A model generated the notes under the pieces. The model saw only the letters and a program-made list of their open reading frames with translations. It did not search any database and was not told the DNA's origin. Positions 1-9,642 of a stretch of DNA of 64,000 bases are shown piece after piece. Each line of letters begins with the position of its first letter. The stretch's first letter is position 1. Location: the NCBI RefSeq assembly GCF_028009165.1, contig NC_079243.1, positions 558,001 to 622,000 on the forward strand, given 5' to 3'. This stretch comes from Akanthomyces muscarius. Taxonomy: Eukaryota > Ascomycota > Sordariomycetes > Hypocreales > Cordycipitaceae. Made by a program: the position numbers and the translations under genes.

Positions 1-530
1 TGAGGGAGATGTGGACCACCACGTTGGATGCATCTAATACCCATCAGCATGAAGATGCCAGAGTCTCCATTTCTCTCGTGTTTGGGCCCGGTCCAATGAT
101 TCGTCACCACGCGCTTGTCGGGCGACGAAAGCGATGGGATAGGCTGGTCGCGTCTGCTGTCATACCAGTGAATGCAATCGGGATACGCCACAGCGAAAGC
201 CCACGCGCTGCCCTCCACGAATGGTATTATAGCAGGGCGGACAGAGCCTTCGGAGGACAGCGTGATGTGATTTCGAAGTGGCCGAATTGGTAAGATTTCA
301 ACTGGGCTGTCGAGTTGCCGTAGAAGATCGAGGTAGCTCTGCACGGCATCTCGAGGGGGCGCTTGCTGCTGTGCTACGTGCCACGCCGCTTCCGATAAGC
401 CTTCGGATGTTGGCACGGTATCGGCAAATCTGGAAGCATACTCCAAGAACTTGTCTTCTGTGCGCAAGAATGAATTATCTTCGTCCTCGACCGTTGCTGT
501 TGAGCCCAACCCCGACGGTGGTCCATGGCC
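1..530 (-). CDS. Partial Ulp1/C48-like protease-fold protein, probably catalytically dead
   Basis: An open frame on the minus strand runs from a TGA at 531-533 to the window edge and continues beyond it. It has no usable Met, so an upstream exon is missing or the gene is a remnant. The deduced protein shows the C-terminal pattern of Ulp1/SENP (C48) proteases: GSAWAFAVA, then IHWYDSRRD, then NHWTGP, then NGDSGIFMLMGIR. Family members normally carry a catalytic His in an HW motif, an Asp in the YDS motif, a Gln before the oxyanion region, and Cys in DCG. Here the Asp (YDS) is kept, but the others align by eye with Ala (SAW), His (PKHERNG) and Ser (GDSG). Such domains remove SUMO or related modifiers in active relatives; this one would be inactive if the alignment is right. 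Alternatives are a decayed gene or a transposon-linked copy. Confidence 0.6.
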
Positions 531-845
531 TCACACGCCTCGTTGTCTTTATATGAAGCACCAGGCCGACCTGTTTGGCGATGTACTGCGACTGGAAGAG
601 ACCATTTTGACCTTTGCAGCCACCGCGACCAGCACATTTCGCAAGCAATAGCATACAACAGGTTCAATGGAAACAGTTGAAAGAAGCTTTGCTCCGATGA
701 AGATGGCGTGCTTATAGGCGGCAACTTGATGACCCCCTCTACTTAAAGAGAGAAATTCCTGCTCCGCAGACCGTACACTGTTCGCTGCTCGCTGACTTCT
801 CTGTTTCTATGCAGTTGACCCGTACCGATATCATAGATCTAGATC
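531..845. other. Intergenic region upstream of the Bys1-like gene
   Basis: No convincing gene. The minus-strand frames here may hold a missing upstream exon of the Ulp1-like gene, but no start or splice pair could be fixed. The last ~110 bp carry an AT-rich TACTTAAAG stretch near 740 that could serve as promoter for the plus-strand gene starting at 846. Confidence 0.4.
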
Positions 846-1349
846 ATGAAGCTGCAACTTACCGCCTTGTACCTCATTTCGCATGTCGTGCTTGCTAGCC
901 CAGGCGCGCGCGTCGTGAACCATTGCCCATTCACAGTTTATGTCCAGTCTGTGCAACAAGAGCCCTCAGAGATTTACGAGGTATCTCCAGGTGGATCATA
1001 CTCCGAGGCCTACAAGACAGTTATAGACGGGACTGGCGTATCAATCAAGATAGCAACGGCCACGCTCGGCGCATCGCTGGCTGATCCCCTCACACAATTC
1101 GAATATGCGTTTGTCCCCTGGCAGAACCCGGACCTGTTTTACGACGTTTCGTCTATCAATGATCAAGCACCTCGCCAGTTCTGTCAGTACGGGCTACGTG
1201 TACAACCTAGTTCCGCCGAGTGCGCTTCCATTGTTTGCCCAGCGGATTGTGGGAATTTCTGCTCACAGGTCTACAATGAGCCCAATGACGATTTCGCCAC
1301 CAAGGGATGCCGTGCCTCGGGTGATACTATACTCACCCTATGCGGCTAG
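846..1349 (+). CDS. Secreted Bys1-family (thaumatin-like) cysteine-rich protein
   Basis: Single-exon gene for 167 residues. Residues 1-17 form a clear signal peptide ending VVLA. The mature part starts with a short motif VVNHCPFTVYVQSV, characteristic of the fungal Bys1 (PF04681) family, which has a thaumatin-like beta fold. Eight cysteines (27, 113, 126, 131, 135, 139, 155, 166) suggest four disulfides. The length fits the usual 140-180 residues. Bys1 proteins are extracellular and regulated by growth phase or host contact in several ascomycetes; their molecular role is not settled. The ATG is the first in frame and directly precedes the signal peptide. The family call is from motif recognition, not a search. 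Confidence 0.8.
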   Translation: MKLQLTALYLISHVVLASPGARVVNHCPFTVYVQSVQQEPSEIYEVSPGGSYSEAYKTVIDGTGVSIKIATATLGASLADPLTQFEYAFVPWQNPDLFYDVSSINDQAPRQFCQYGLRVQPSSAECASIVCPADCGNFCSQVYNEPNDDFATKGCRASGDTILTLCG

Positions 1350-1872
1350 CAGGCGCTGGCTGTCTTGAAAGCCGCTTCAAGGGCCCATCCGTTTTTTGCA
1401 TCTGTGTTTTGCCACGGAGCGTCTACTTCCTTCGCTGCAGAGCTAGCCGCCGTCGCGCACCCGCACGAAGCCACAGCATCTGATGCCCAGGGTGTCTTTT
1501 GTACAGCGAGGTCGTGTTAAGGCTACATGAATATTGAAGGCAGAGTCCAGCATACACCATTATTCGAAGTCGCTATTTAAATAGACTAGAAATAACTACA
1601 TTTAGTCCTTCTCAAGGTTATATACTGCAGCTACCAGAAACACGGCAGCGATGTGTGGTAAAGACGGCTCACAGCGCGGCTCCATTGGGCGGTCGATTTG
1701 CAGGCCACGGCATTATGGCAATCCAAAAGCAGCAATCCCGAAAAACAAAAACAACGTCAAAAGTCAACACCCTAGTGCCGCAACTTTCAGTCTCGCACCA
1801 GTCTAGTGCGTGGCCTTGACATGCCAGAAAGGCAGCTTTGCCAGCGCCGCAGGCCGCCAGCATGCAACTGCG
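1350..1872. other. Intergenic region, nothing recognised
   Basis: Convergent 3' region between the Bys1-like gene and the minus-strand gene at 1873. Short frames on either strand show no family resemblance. The stretch 1570-1640 is AT-rich and probably untranslated or terminator sequence. Confidence 0.5.
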
Positions 1873-2715
1873 TTAGGCCAGCTCTGGTACTAGAACACCA
1901 GGCGTAAAGCAGTCAGTGAGCGCGTCACTGCTCCAATCCAACAGTGAGGCGTCAACCCCCGGCACGGCACCGAGTGGCGCCGTCAACTCAGGCCTTTCGG
2001 TGGCCTGTATCCAACTCTCCACCTGCAGTTGCATTGTCTCCTCGAAGCTAGCCTCGCCGCCTTTCATCCTATCGCGAGCCGCAGGCATTGGGGGTTGCCA
2101 GTAGGACCTGAAGCTGACCCACTTGATGTCGTACAGGGCAGGCCATTCGCCTAGAGAGCGCCCGACGACAAAACGAGGACCGAAGTGTAAAAAGAGCTGC
2201 TGAACAATGGAGGCTATATCGCGAAGTACCATTTGCGTTGCCAGATCGCTACCGTCTGGGGTTCCGCTGCCTGTGATATCGAGGGCAACTAACTCGGCGT
2301 GGGTGAGCCGAAATAAATGATGTAGCTCCGTGACCAGGTTCCGTTTGCTCGTGTATAGCTCCTGAAAGCTGTAGCGAACAATGACCCGTCTGACTAGCTT
2401 GTCGATCGGCAATCCGTGTCTTGGGGACAAAAATTCCTGGAGAGCATCCCACCAAACAAGAAAGGTGTTTTTGCCGTAAAAAATAGCTTCTGCTTGGTTC
2501 GCCAGCTCATCTCCCATGATGGACCTATCTAACAATGGTAGAGAGGAGACGATATCGGGGTTGAATGTTCCAATTTCTAAGAGCGGGTGGACGACAATGT
2601 GGCATCCATCGACAAGACGCTGGTTCAAAGTAGCAATGCGTTCTTCATCAGTTAAGGCGTGCAACCGATCCATGGCTGCTGAGATATCGATGCTGCGAAA
2701 GCAAGCTAACAACAA
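1873..2715 (-). CDS. Hypothetical fungal protein
   Basis: Single open frame of 280 residues; the more likely start is the second Met (residue 15, about position 2673), which opens MDRLHALTDEERIATL. I do not recognise a named domain. The protein is soluble, with alternating acidic and hydrophobic helices and a stretch around residues 75-95 (ANQAEAIFYGKNTFLVWWD) of the kind seen in fungal F-box-like or DUF proteins that follow the phrase EAEAIFYRENTF. No signal peptide or membrane segment. Base composition and codon use look coding, and no shadow frame is comparable. A truncated F-box-family relative is one alternative; evidence for that is weak. Confidence 0.6.
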   Translation of the reverse strand: MLLACFRSIDISAAMDRLHALTDEERIATLNQRLVDGCHIVVHPLLEIGTFNPDIVSSLPLLDRSIMGDELANQAEAIFYGKNTFLVWWDALQEFLSPRHGLPIDKLVRRVIVRYSFQELYTSKRNLVTELHHLFRLTHAELVALDITGSGTPDGSDLATQMVLRDIASIVQQLFLHFGPRFVVGRSLGEWPALYDIKWVSFRSYWQPPMPAARDRMKGGEASFEETMQLQVESWIQATERPELTAPLGAVPGVDASLLDWSSDALTDCFTPGVLVPELA

Positions 2716-3385
2716 AGGTAGGCGGCGACGACTGCTCCAAGGAAAGTGGGAAAGAAGTAGATAGTGGAAGGCTACTGCTCCAGAGCCGTTTGAAAGACAT
2801 GTAGAAGATGGTATGTACCTACATATAATATGGTATGAATACCATTGCCCTTATGCTGCGCGTCAAAGTTTTATTCGTTCCGTAACAAGGCGACGTTTGC
2901 TGGCTTGTGTTCCGTTGATCTGCGACACACGAAGCATGCTAGCACTGCTAGCAGTGCGAACTACCTGGACGTGGAGCTGGACGGCCGGCGTAGAGTGGGC
3001 GACTCAGAGGGCAGGCCTATTCCTGCCGCTGGTGGTGGTGTGGAACAGGCTGCAGCCCAGTTCGCCCCGAAAAGGACTTTGCATCGCCAAATCTGGCTTT
3101 CCACTTCCTGCGGTGGCCACTAATACTGTCGCACGACAGCGAGGATTCAGTGCCTGAAAGCGGGCGTTGTCCAGCAGTGGACAACGGGACATGACACTAA
3201 CGCTATTGTGGCGTGGCAGCATCCACTGTAGTCGTGCCATTAGGCTGTCACATTGCTACTGCACAGGCTTCACTAACGAGTGCGAAATCCATGCACACAA
3301 CCCAACCACTGACGCAGGCCAGTATATAGATGCAACGACCAACTCTTTTTTTCTTCATTGTCTATACCAGAATACACGGCCCGTC
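2716..3385. promoter_or_regulatory. Divergent intergenic region with TATA box for the coiled-coil gene
   Basis: Separates the minus-strand gene at 1873-2715 from the plus-strand gene starting at 3386. A TATATA box lies at 3323-3328, about 58 nt before the ATG at 3386, followed by a pyrimidine-rich stretch (3347-3362) typical of fungal transcription starts. The small frames here have no supporting features. Confidence 0.5.
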
Positions 3386-4280
3386 ATGCAAGCGCGACAG
3401 AGTAACGGCCTCCAATCTCGGCGCAACCAACTGCAGCAGCGCGGGGCACAAAACTTTTGGCTCAGATCAGCGAAACCTGCGCTAGGGAACGCACCACGGT
3501 ATGGCCCTCCCCATACGCAATTGTATCAGGCGAGCGGCGCTGCACCAGGTGCTGCTGCACTTCAAGAGGGTGCTCGCCCCACGGGTTTTCAAGATGGCCA
3601 TGGAGCCGGGACGGGTTTCTTACCGTAGGTCGATTTCACTCTCCTGTCATCCTTTTCCGCGTTTAATATCTCTCAGGATGGCAGATACCATGATGAGCGC
3701 CGCTCCACCGTCTGATGCTTCGTACGTCTCCTAGATCCGTCATGCCTCCACGCTCCAACTTACAGATACAGACCGGAAAACGTGATGAGCACGCTGAACC
3801 AGTAAGGCAGAATGGGATACGATGGGAATCCCGTACCAAGACATGCACTAACACGCAACTCTTCCAAGACTAAAAAGCATGATGGAGAGGATGCGGCAGG
3901 AGAAGGACCTGGAGGAAGACCAGCCACTCTCCTACCTGCCTTCTGCAAGCCAAGGTGGTGCCTCCGCAGCCGTCGAATATGACAATCCCAGCCAGGAGAT
4001 GGACTATTTCCGGAAAGAGTTGGAGAACTGTAAGAAAGAGGTGGCCGCCACCCAGCAAGAGCTGGGAAGCGTCAAGAGAGCCATGAAACAGCTCGAAGAA
4101 GCCAACAACAACTTGAAGAAAAAGTACGTGATCATGCACAGGCGCATTGCAGACGCTAACCTCAAGTTCAGGACTACCGAGAGTCTGGAAAGTCTCCGAG
4201 ACCAGCTGTCACTCCTTTTGAATGCATGCCCGCTCCCCGAGGACGACCCTTTTGCATACCCGCCGCTTCCCAGCTCATGA
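3386..4280 (+). CDS. Coiled-coil protein, four exons
   Basis: Exons 3386-3624, 3677-3721, 3766-3801 and 3869-4280 join in frame to give 243 residues. Introns are 52, 44 and 67 nt; the third has a CACTAAC branch point 17 nt before its AG. The first donor is GTAGGT, weaker than the others. The N-terminal ~80 residues are Gln/Gly/Ala-rich and probably disordered. From about residue 95 the joined exons give MSTLNQLKSMMERMRQEKDL, followed by a long heptad-rich coiled coil at about 140-220, and an acidic Pro-rich tail. No named family is recognised. If exon 1 is wrong, a start at 3678 (MADTMMSAAPP) would give a shorter protein of about 163 residues. The splice chain from 3678 onward is firm. Confidence 0.7.
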
Positions 4281-4652
4281 CGGCCCTCGCTGCGTCTGCC
4301 AGCTGCGTGAGGAAAAAAGATTGGAGCAGATTTAAGAACTAAGATACAAAATGATATGTTGTGCTTTTAGCGCCTCTCAAAACTCATGAATGTGATATAT
4401 TGTGTAATTGTCTCCGAGGGCCGGGTACACACTGTCTCTATGTTGTCATTTCTTCTAATAGAGACTCTTCTAAGGCATTCAGCCTTTTTATGAAACCCAT
4501 AGATTCGAAGCTCTCCTAGTTGAAGGCTCTTCATGCCCCTGTTGCTGAGGCTGCCGATGATAGGTACCCGATACAACCCGTATAATTGACCACCAATAGC
4601 ACACCTGAGAGTTCATGGACGATGTTCTTCAATGAAGAGTCTGAGCTAGCTG
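4281..4652. other. Convergent intergenic region
   Basis: Lies between the ends of two convergent genes. It is AT-rich around 4330-4400 and shows no coding signal that I can support. Confidence 0.5.
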
Positions 4653-5159
4653 TCATGAAAATGCAGATTTGGCGAAAGCGATGGCAGTCAAAACTGCGCC
4701 ACTGACACCGTATATTGATTGGGAGAAACTACCATAGTAGAGTATTTGGAAGTAGACGGTGTTCCGTCCGCCAAAACGCATGTAAAAACTGCGGCCTAGT
4801 TCTGTAATTTCTATGGCAAGGCATAGACCAATAATCACAAGTACGACCGCGAGGCCGAAATGTGTCCATTTGTACATTGTCAGAGGCTTTCCAGCAGCAA
4901 AGAGGGAGACGATGCCGACTGCCGCATGCAGGGCGGCGGCGCCACCACCTGCAGTGAGTGAATATGCAAACAGATATGGAAAGCAGGTCGGCCCATTGAT
5001 GCTACAGTCTGTTTCAGAGTTGTGTGGCGCGGACTTTTTAGACACGGAGACGAGCGTGTATGCGTTGAAAGAGTTCAGCGCAACCAGCACAGCGTCGAGG
5101 GCAACAAAGAAGACCAGTGCAAGAGAGGTAGATGTTTGCGTTGATGTGGATTGGGCCAT
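4653..5159 (-). CDS. Four-helix integral membrane protein
   Basis: Single-exon frame of 168 residues starting MAQSTSTQTS. Hydrophobic stretches at about residues 12-35, 63-90, 99-117 and 138-165 predict four membrane spans with both termini on the same side. The loop between spans 1 and 2 contains two cysteines (52 and 59) in DCSINGPTCF and could be extracytoplasmic with a disulfide. The topology resembles MARVEL-like or tetraspan-like fungal membrane proteins, but no diagnostic motif is seen. A second small four-span protein lies at 39663-40146; the two do not look like close homologues. Confidence 0.7.
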   Translation of the reverse strand: MAQSTSTQTSTSLALVFFVALDAVLVALNSFNAYTLVSVSKKSAPHNSETDCSINGPTCFPYLFAYSLTAGGGAAALHAAVGIVSLFAAGKPLTMYKWTHFGLAVVLVIIGLCLAIEITELGRSFYMRFGGRNTVYFQILYYGSFSQSIYGVSGAVLTAIAFAKSAFS

Positions 5160-6491
5160 GTACTGTTCAAGAGTTCAACAAAACTAATAAGGCTGATAAG
5201 CTTTTGGTCCTCGATAATTTTCGGTGTGATGCTGTCGGCAAAAGATCTTCCAAGGTTCTTTGATCTCTGTTGTTCTAGACCTGCGCGTTTTGCTGGCGGC
5301 GCCGGCTTGGACGTAGGTATGTATAGTCTGCTCCACCCTCCTGGATAGCTTCTGGAATGAAGACTGGTAGCTTCTGAGTCTGGACACCTGCCAAGCAGCA
5401 CTCGACCGATAGGGCACTTCGAGCCGCGGAAAAGGGATGTCGGCTCTAATCAGACCACACGCGCGACGCGACCAACGGCTAGGGACAAATTCCACGAGTC
5501 AAAGTTTCTGCCCGAGTAGACTTCCGACGCAGAGAGGTGGCGGTAAAGTATTTAGCCCACATGGTGAACAGTTTCGCAACAGAGAGTCAGCAGCCATGTA
5601 TCTATACACAGGCAAAGGCTGAGGTCCAAACCTAAGATTGTCGCTATTAACACAGCGCCGTTTGCTCCTTGCTAAAGTACCGATAGTTGCCGGCCCAAGA
5701 GGCAACACGTTCTGAAATTACAACCACGAGCCAGTGCGGGAGGCCAATGTAGGGTAGTCCAAACCAGTCTACAACAGGTGTCAGATGTCCATTTATCATA
5801 TATTTAAGTGGGTCGTCCGGGCGAACTGCCACCAAATCGCCATACGTTAGCGCTCAAGATCACCTGCAGGCGCTGTAGAAGCTGCTGAAGTAGTGGACAC
5901 GGATCTGAAAGGTCCAAGCAAATAGGGCTGCTTTGCAACTAACTACCCCAGGCAGCTGCCAATCCCGCCAGTAGTGCAGGAATAGATTTAAGGTACCTAG
6001 CGATGAAAAAAAGAAGGAAAAAAAAAACAATTAAAATGGACTTTAAGATCCGCTGACAACAAGCGCAGAGGGCAACGCTTCGCGTCTACTAAAGTGTCTC
6101 GTGGCTCATGCGTCGCGTCGTCACATAAGACTCCTGCAAATCCCGAACCAAGAGGAGTCGCCGCTGACTTGTCCGTGGACCTGTATGGATAATCCAGAGA
6201 CGACGGAGTGCATACGAAGGATTGCCAGGGCTGTATTGTAATTAGAGCTGTATATAATTAGAGGCTAAGAAGATATAGTAAAAAGAGCTTATTTCGCAGC
6301 TGCGACCTGGTACTTGCTGGGCATAAGAATTCCGTGGAATCCAAGTACAGCGCACGCCAGGATCCATCACTGAGATGTGGCACCCCGCAGCACGTATTGC
6401 TAGTGACCACATACCTCCTCCACCTCTCGCATTAAAGAACGAAGTTGCAAGTTGTGGAACGATGTCTATTTATGCTACTATGTGCTAGATG
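5160..6491. other. Long intergenic region without a supported gene
   Basis: About 1.3 kb. Short frames occur on both strands around 5180-5830, but none has a recognisable motif, splice structure or consistent coding bias. An A-rich run lies at 6005-6031. The last part (6240-6300) is AT-rich. Confidence 0.5.
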
Positions 6492-7160
6492 TTACTGAGT
6501 AAATGCAAATGCCACAATCAAAGCAAAATACCAGGGATGTAACAACCGCACACCACTACTCACGAAACTCGAGGTCGAAACAGGCAGAGTAGGTGAGGAT
6601 GGCAGGCTGTGACCGGAAGTACCGCTGAACAGGCCGTGGCTGCCTATTCCAGTGTGATTCAGGTTTCCGAATGAATGAGATGCTAGCGTAGCCAACGTGG
6701 AGGTGTTCTCCTGGCTGAAATATGTGGTGGTTTCGGTAGGTTCGGGTAATTTGTCGCTTGTATCATTCTTCTCCAACAATTTGAAAACAGTAGCCGTGGC
6801 CCAATGGGTACTTGTCATGACTGCGTCCGAAGGGGTGGATGGCGCTTCACTGGAAGGGGATGTAGCGTGGGGCCACTGCGATCGCTCAGGCTCACTGCTT
6901 TCAATCGACGTTGTGCTTGAGGTATCAGTGTTGGAGACGATTGTGTAAGCCGTTCTATGAATGTGAGAAGTCTGCATACAGTAGTTTTCGCGACTGTAAG
7001 AGTGCATTTACCTTGCGCTGCCGGTCCAGGTTCCAGATATGGGACAAATCGTGATAGTCCTAGTGACCTTGGCGGTTACAACGTTTTCATCTTCAGGAGT
7101 GGCGAGAGTGAATGGGAGAATGCAGAGAGCCGTGTAGAGAGAAATTGACACAACACGCAT
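6492..7160 (-). CDS. Secreted Ser/Thr-rich surface protein with GPI-type C-terminus
   Basis: Two exons, 7012-7160 and 6492-6954, separated by a 57-nt intron (GTAAAT...CATAG), join in frame to 203 residues. The start is chosen at 7160 because it opens a good signal peptide (MRVVSISLYTALCILPFTLA). The mature chain is dominated by Ser, Thr and Pro, with several N-glycosylation sites (NDTS, NTST, NHTG), then a hydrophobic C-terminal helix WYFALIVAFAFTQ typical of GPI-anchored wall proteins. A TATTTAAA element on the minus strand near 7226-7233 lies 65-70 nt upstream of the ATG. The role is probably structural or adhesive at the cell wall; no catalytic domain is present. Confidence 0.7.
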
Positions 7161-7637
7161 GTTGTGTCGATTTCGCCAAAACTCCTTCCCGAAACCAGTG
7201 GGAGTGGTACCTTCCGAGAGACTTTTAAATACTACTCGGAGTGGCGGCGGAACAAATGTAGTGCTCGGCTGAAAGTGGTCTACGTCCAATTGTAGCTCGT
7301 CCGAAATGGCCATTGTTGCCCCGACACCGTGAATTGACAACTCTTGGACACCTAAGACGGTCTAATCTCAGTCGAACAACAAATTGCCTGGAGAAAAGCT
7401 TTCAAAGAGATGGTTAGGAAGCTAACGAACTTTTTGAGTCAGTGGCCGCCAGTCAGTGGCCGCCAATGGCAATTACATGTATAGTATACGTCTACTCATG
7501 TCAATCTAAAATCGGAGTCTTTTCTATTCTACATTATTATATTAATAGACAGCCGCAAGCTATCCAAACTTCTTGATACCGGTATTCGTCTTCATGTTTT
7601 GAGACTACTGTGGTATATATGTGCTGACGATCTAATC
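7161..7637. other. Divergent intergenic region
   Basis: Contains the promoter of the minus-strand surface protein (TATA-like element near 7226) and of the small plus-strand frame (TATATAT at about 7613-7619). A perfect 14-bp tandem pair (AGTCAGTGGCCGCC twice) lies near 7438-7466. Confidence 0.5.
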
Positions 7638-7850
7638 ATGAGTTTTACCGAGATTGATACCCTAGCCGGCATGGCTACGGAAAAGATTCGACGTGAAGCT
7701 TCGCAGACGCATCATTGCCTTCGCTACTTAATTGGGCATTTCCTGCTTTTGCAAACGTTACGGAAAGAACGAGTGGACATGGATCGAGATCAACAGCACT
7801 GGTTTGCCAGCTCCGTGCGCGAAGCCACCCACGAAGTCAATTCAAAATAA
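7638..7850 (+). CDS. Small hypothetical protein
   Basis: A 70-residue frame from the ATG at 7638 (MSFTEIDTLAGMATEKIRRE), preceded by a TATATAT element about 20-25 nt upstream, rather close for a fungal promoter. The protein is helical and charged, with His/Cys in the middle and no signal peptide. I do not recognise it. It could be an orphan gene or the first exon of a longer one. The two other frames over the same bases look less protein-like. Confidence 0.35.
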   Translation: MSFTEIDTLAGMATEKIRREASQTHHCLRYLIGHFLLLQTLRKERVDMDRDQQHWFASSVREATHEVNSK

Positions 7851-8538
7851 CCCCATGTCAACCTCCCGGGACTCGAAACAGTCACAGGGCAGCAGGATCC
7901 TACATGGAACTCCAATACCAATGCACATGTCGTCTTTTCTAAGTGTGATGGGAATCCTCTCCCAAAAGACTAGCTGCGGCATTTGGGGGGACTGGTGGAC
8001 AGTCAGAGGTGGCTGACTGAGCTCTTCGGCTGGTAGAGAAGCCGTTACTGCATTCTTGACCCAAGACCGGTGAAGCACGGTTGATCTTCTTGGTCTTCTG
8101 CCGATATAATCTGCCTACTATTTATTATGGGTTTCTTTCTTCTTTCTTTGCGCGCAATGGCAGGTGCGGCCTGCAGCAGGCGTTTGCTTGCCTTCTGCAA
8201 CTTGATCTTGTCGAATGCATTCGTTCAGTCTCTTTCTTCACAACTCGTCTAGTTGCAAAAGAACATGTTCTAAATCAAAGGGATAAAATCCAAAGTATTC
8301 TAAAGTACTAAGAATAGGCTGTATTAGTACTAGCTAGCTATAACTAGGTACTTTAGAAGACTTAGTATAGGTGTGCTAAGTGTAAAGTAGCGATTTATAA
8401 TATAGCGAAATATGAGGACTTATATTATAATGGGCAGGCCTAAGAAAATTAAGTACCTTGTTTCCTATGCGTTCTAATTAGTTACGACCCTTATAGAGTA
8501 CCTGAGTTTAGCCCACGCACTGGAAACGGGATAGCATA
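7851..8538. other. Intergenic, becoming AT-rich toward the transposon
   Basis: No supported gene. From about 8280 on, the sequence is rich in TA and CTAG and poor in GC, resembling mutated repeat DNA on the flank of the element that starts at 8539. Confidence 0.5.
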
Positions 8539-9606
8539 ACGTCGGCCACCCACTTCTTGGCCCTACCCACATCTCGGCAGCGTTTTTACACCAAAAGTAC
8601 CACTTTTTACCCACTTACCCTAAGCCCACTTTTTATATATAGAATAGATAATATTATTAGGTAATTTCTTTCTATAGATTTCTATATACTCTACTTTTTT
8701 TATACTTAAGCTAAATTCTTCTAAATAGTAATAATTCTTTTAAAATACAAAAGTGTTAAGGTTTATATATAAAGTACTAGGAGATCTTAACACTTTTATC
8801 TTTTATTTAACTATTTAGTATATTTATAGATAATAATTAAAAAAAATATAGATAATTATATAAGAATATATATTATAAAGTCTATTAAGAAATAGTCTTC
8901 TTATTTAATATATATAAAGATATTTAAGAAAATCTAAAAAAGAGAGTAAAAAAGAATTTTAAAAGAGTACTTTATATTACCCTATTATTAGACTTTTATT
9001 AAAAATAAGAAAAAATCCTTTTTATATAGATTATAAGTAAAAGAGTTTTATAGAATTATTTTACTGAAATTGTGCATCTATTAAAGAAGATATTTAAAAA
9101 ATAAATGTAAAAATAAAATAGGTAGAATAACTAGTAAATTATTATCCTTAACTTTAAAAGTCTTTTTAAAAATAACTATCTGATAAAAAACACTAATATC
9201 TTTATATAGTAGATACTAAGTTAGAAACTATATTATCTATATTTTAGTATATTTTAACTTGCTATAGTAGCTGTCACGGGTTAGACCCTGAAGGAGACTC
9301 GGGCTGAAGCCCTCGTTGCATCGTCACGATGAGATGGACCGCGACCGCGCGGTCACGATACCCATGTCCAACGGTTACCTACTCAACCACGCCATGGTCA
9401 GTGCGTCGACGATATTTCAGGAGAGATCCAGAGGATCTCTCCTCTTAATTCTTTAATTCTTCCTCTTTGTAATAAGATCGTTAGTTAGATTGAATAAATC
9501 TTTCCAAACCCTCACAGTAGCTATAATATAGCTAGATTAAAAGTGTGTGTTTTGGTGTAAAACGCTGCCGAGATGTGGGTAGGGCCAAGAAGTGGGTGGC
9601 TGACGT
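8539..9606. mobile_element. Decayed TA-flanked TIR DNA transposon (Tc1/mariner-Fot1-like)
   Basis: Terminal inverted repeats of about 58 bp (left 8539-8597, right about 9550-9606) match almost perfectly; both begin ACGTC and contain CCACCCACTTCTTGGCC. TA dinucleotides flank both ends (8537-8538 and 9607-9608), the target duplication of the Tc1/mariner superfamily. The interior is extremely AT-rich with no open frame, as expected after repeat-induced point mutation or long decay, whereas the TIRs kept normal GC. Without the nested solo LTR the element is only about 0.8 kb, much shorter than an autonomous Fot1-type element (~1.9 kb), so it is deleted or non-autonomous. Confidence 0.8.
9272..9516. 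mobile_element. Solo LTR with 5-bp target duplication, nested in the TIR element
   Basis: A 245-bp segment of normal GC begins TGTCACGGG and ends CCCTCACA (TG...CA), and is flanked on both sides by GTAGC (9267-9271 and 9517-9521). This is the structure of a solo LTR left by recombination of an LTR retrotransposon. Its GC content contrasts sharply with the AT-rich host sequence, which suggests that it arrived after most of the host element's mutation. Confidence 0.85.
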
Positions 9607-9642
9607 TACATCGTCGCCACAATAATCATAGTACAGTTTGAT

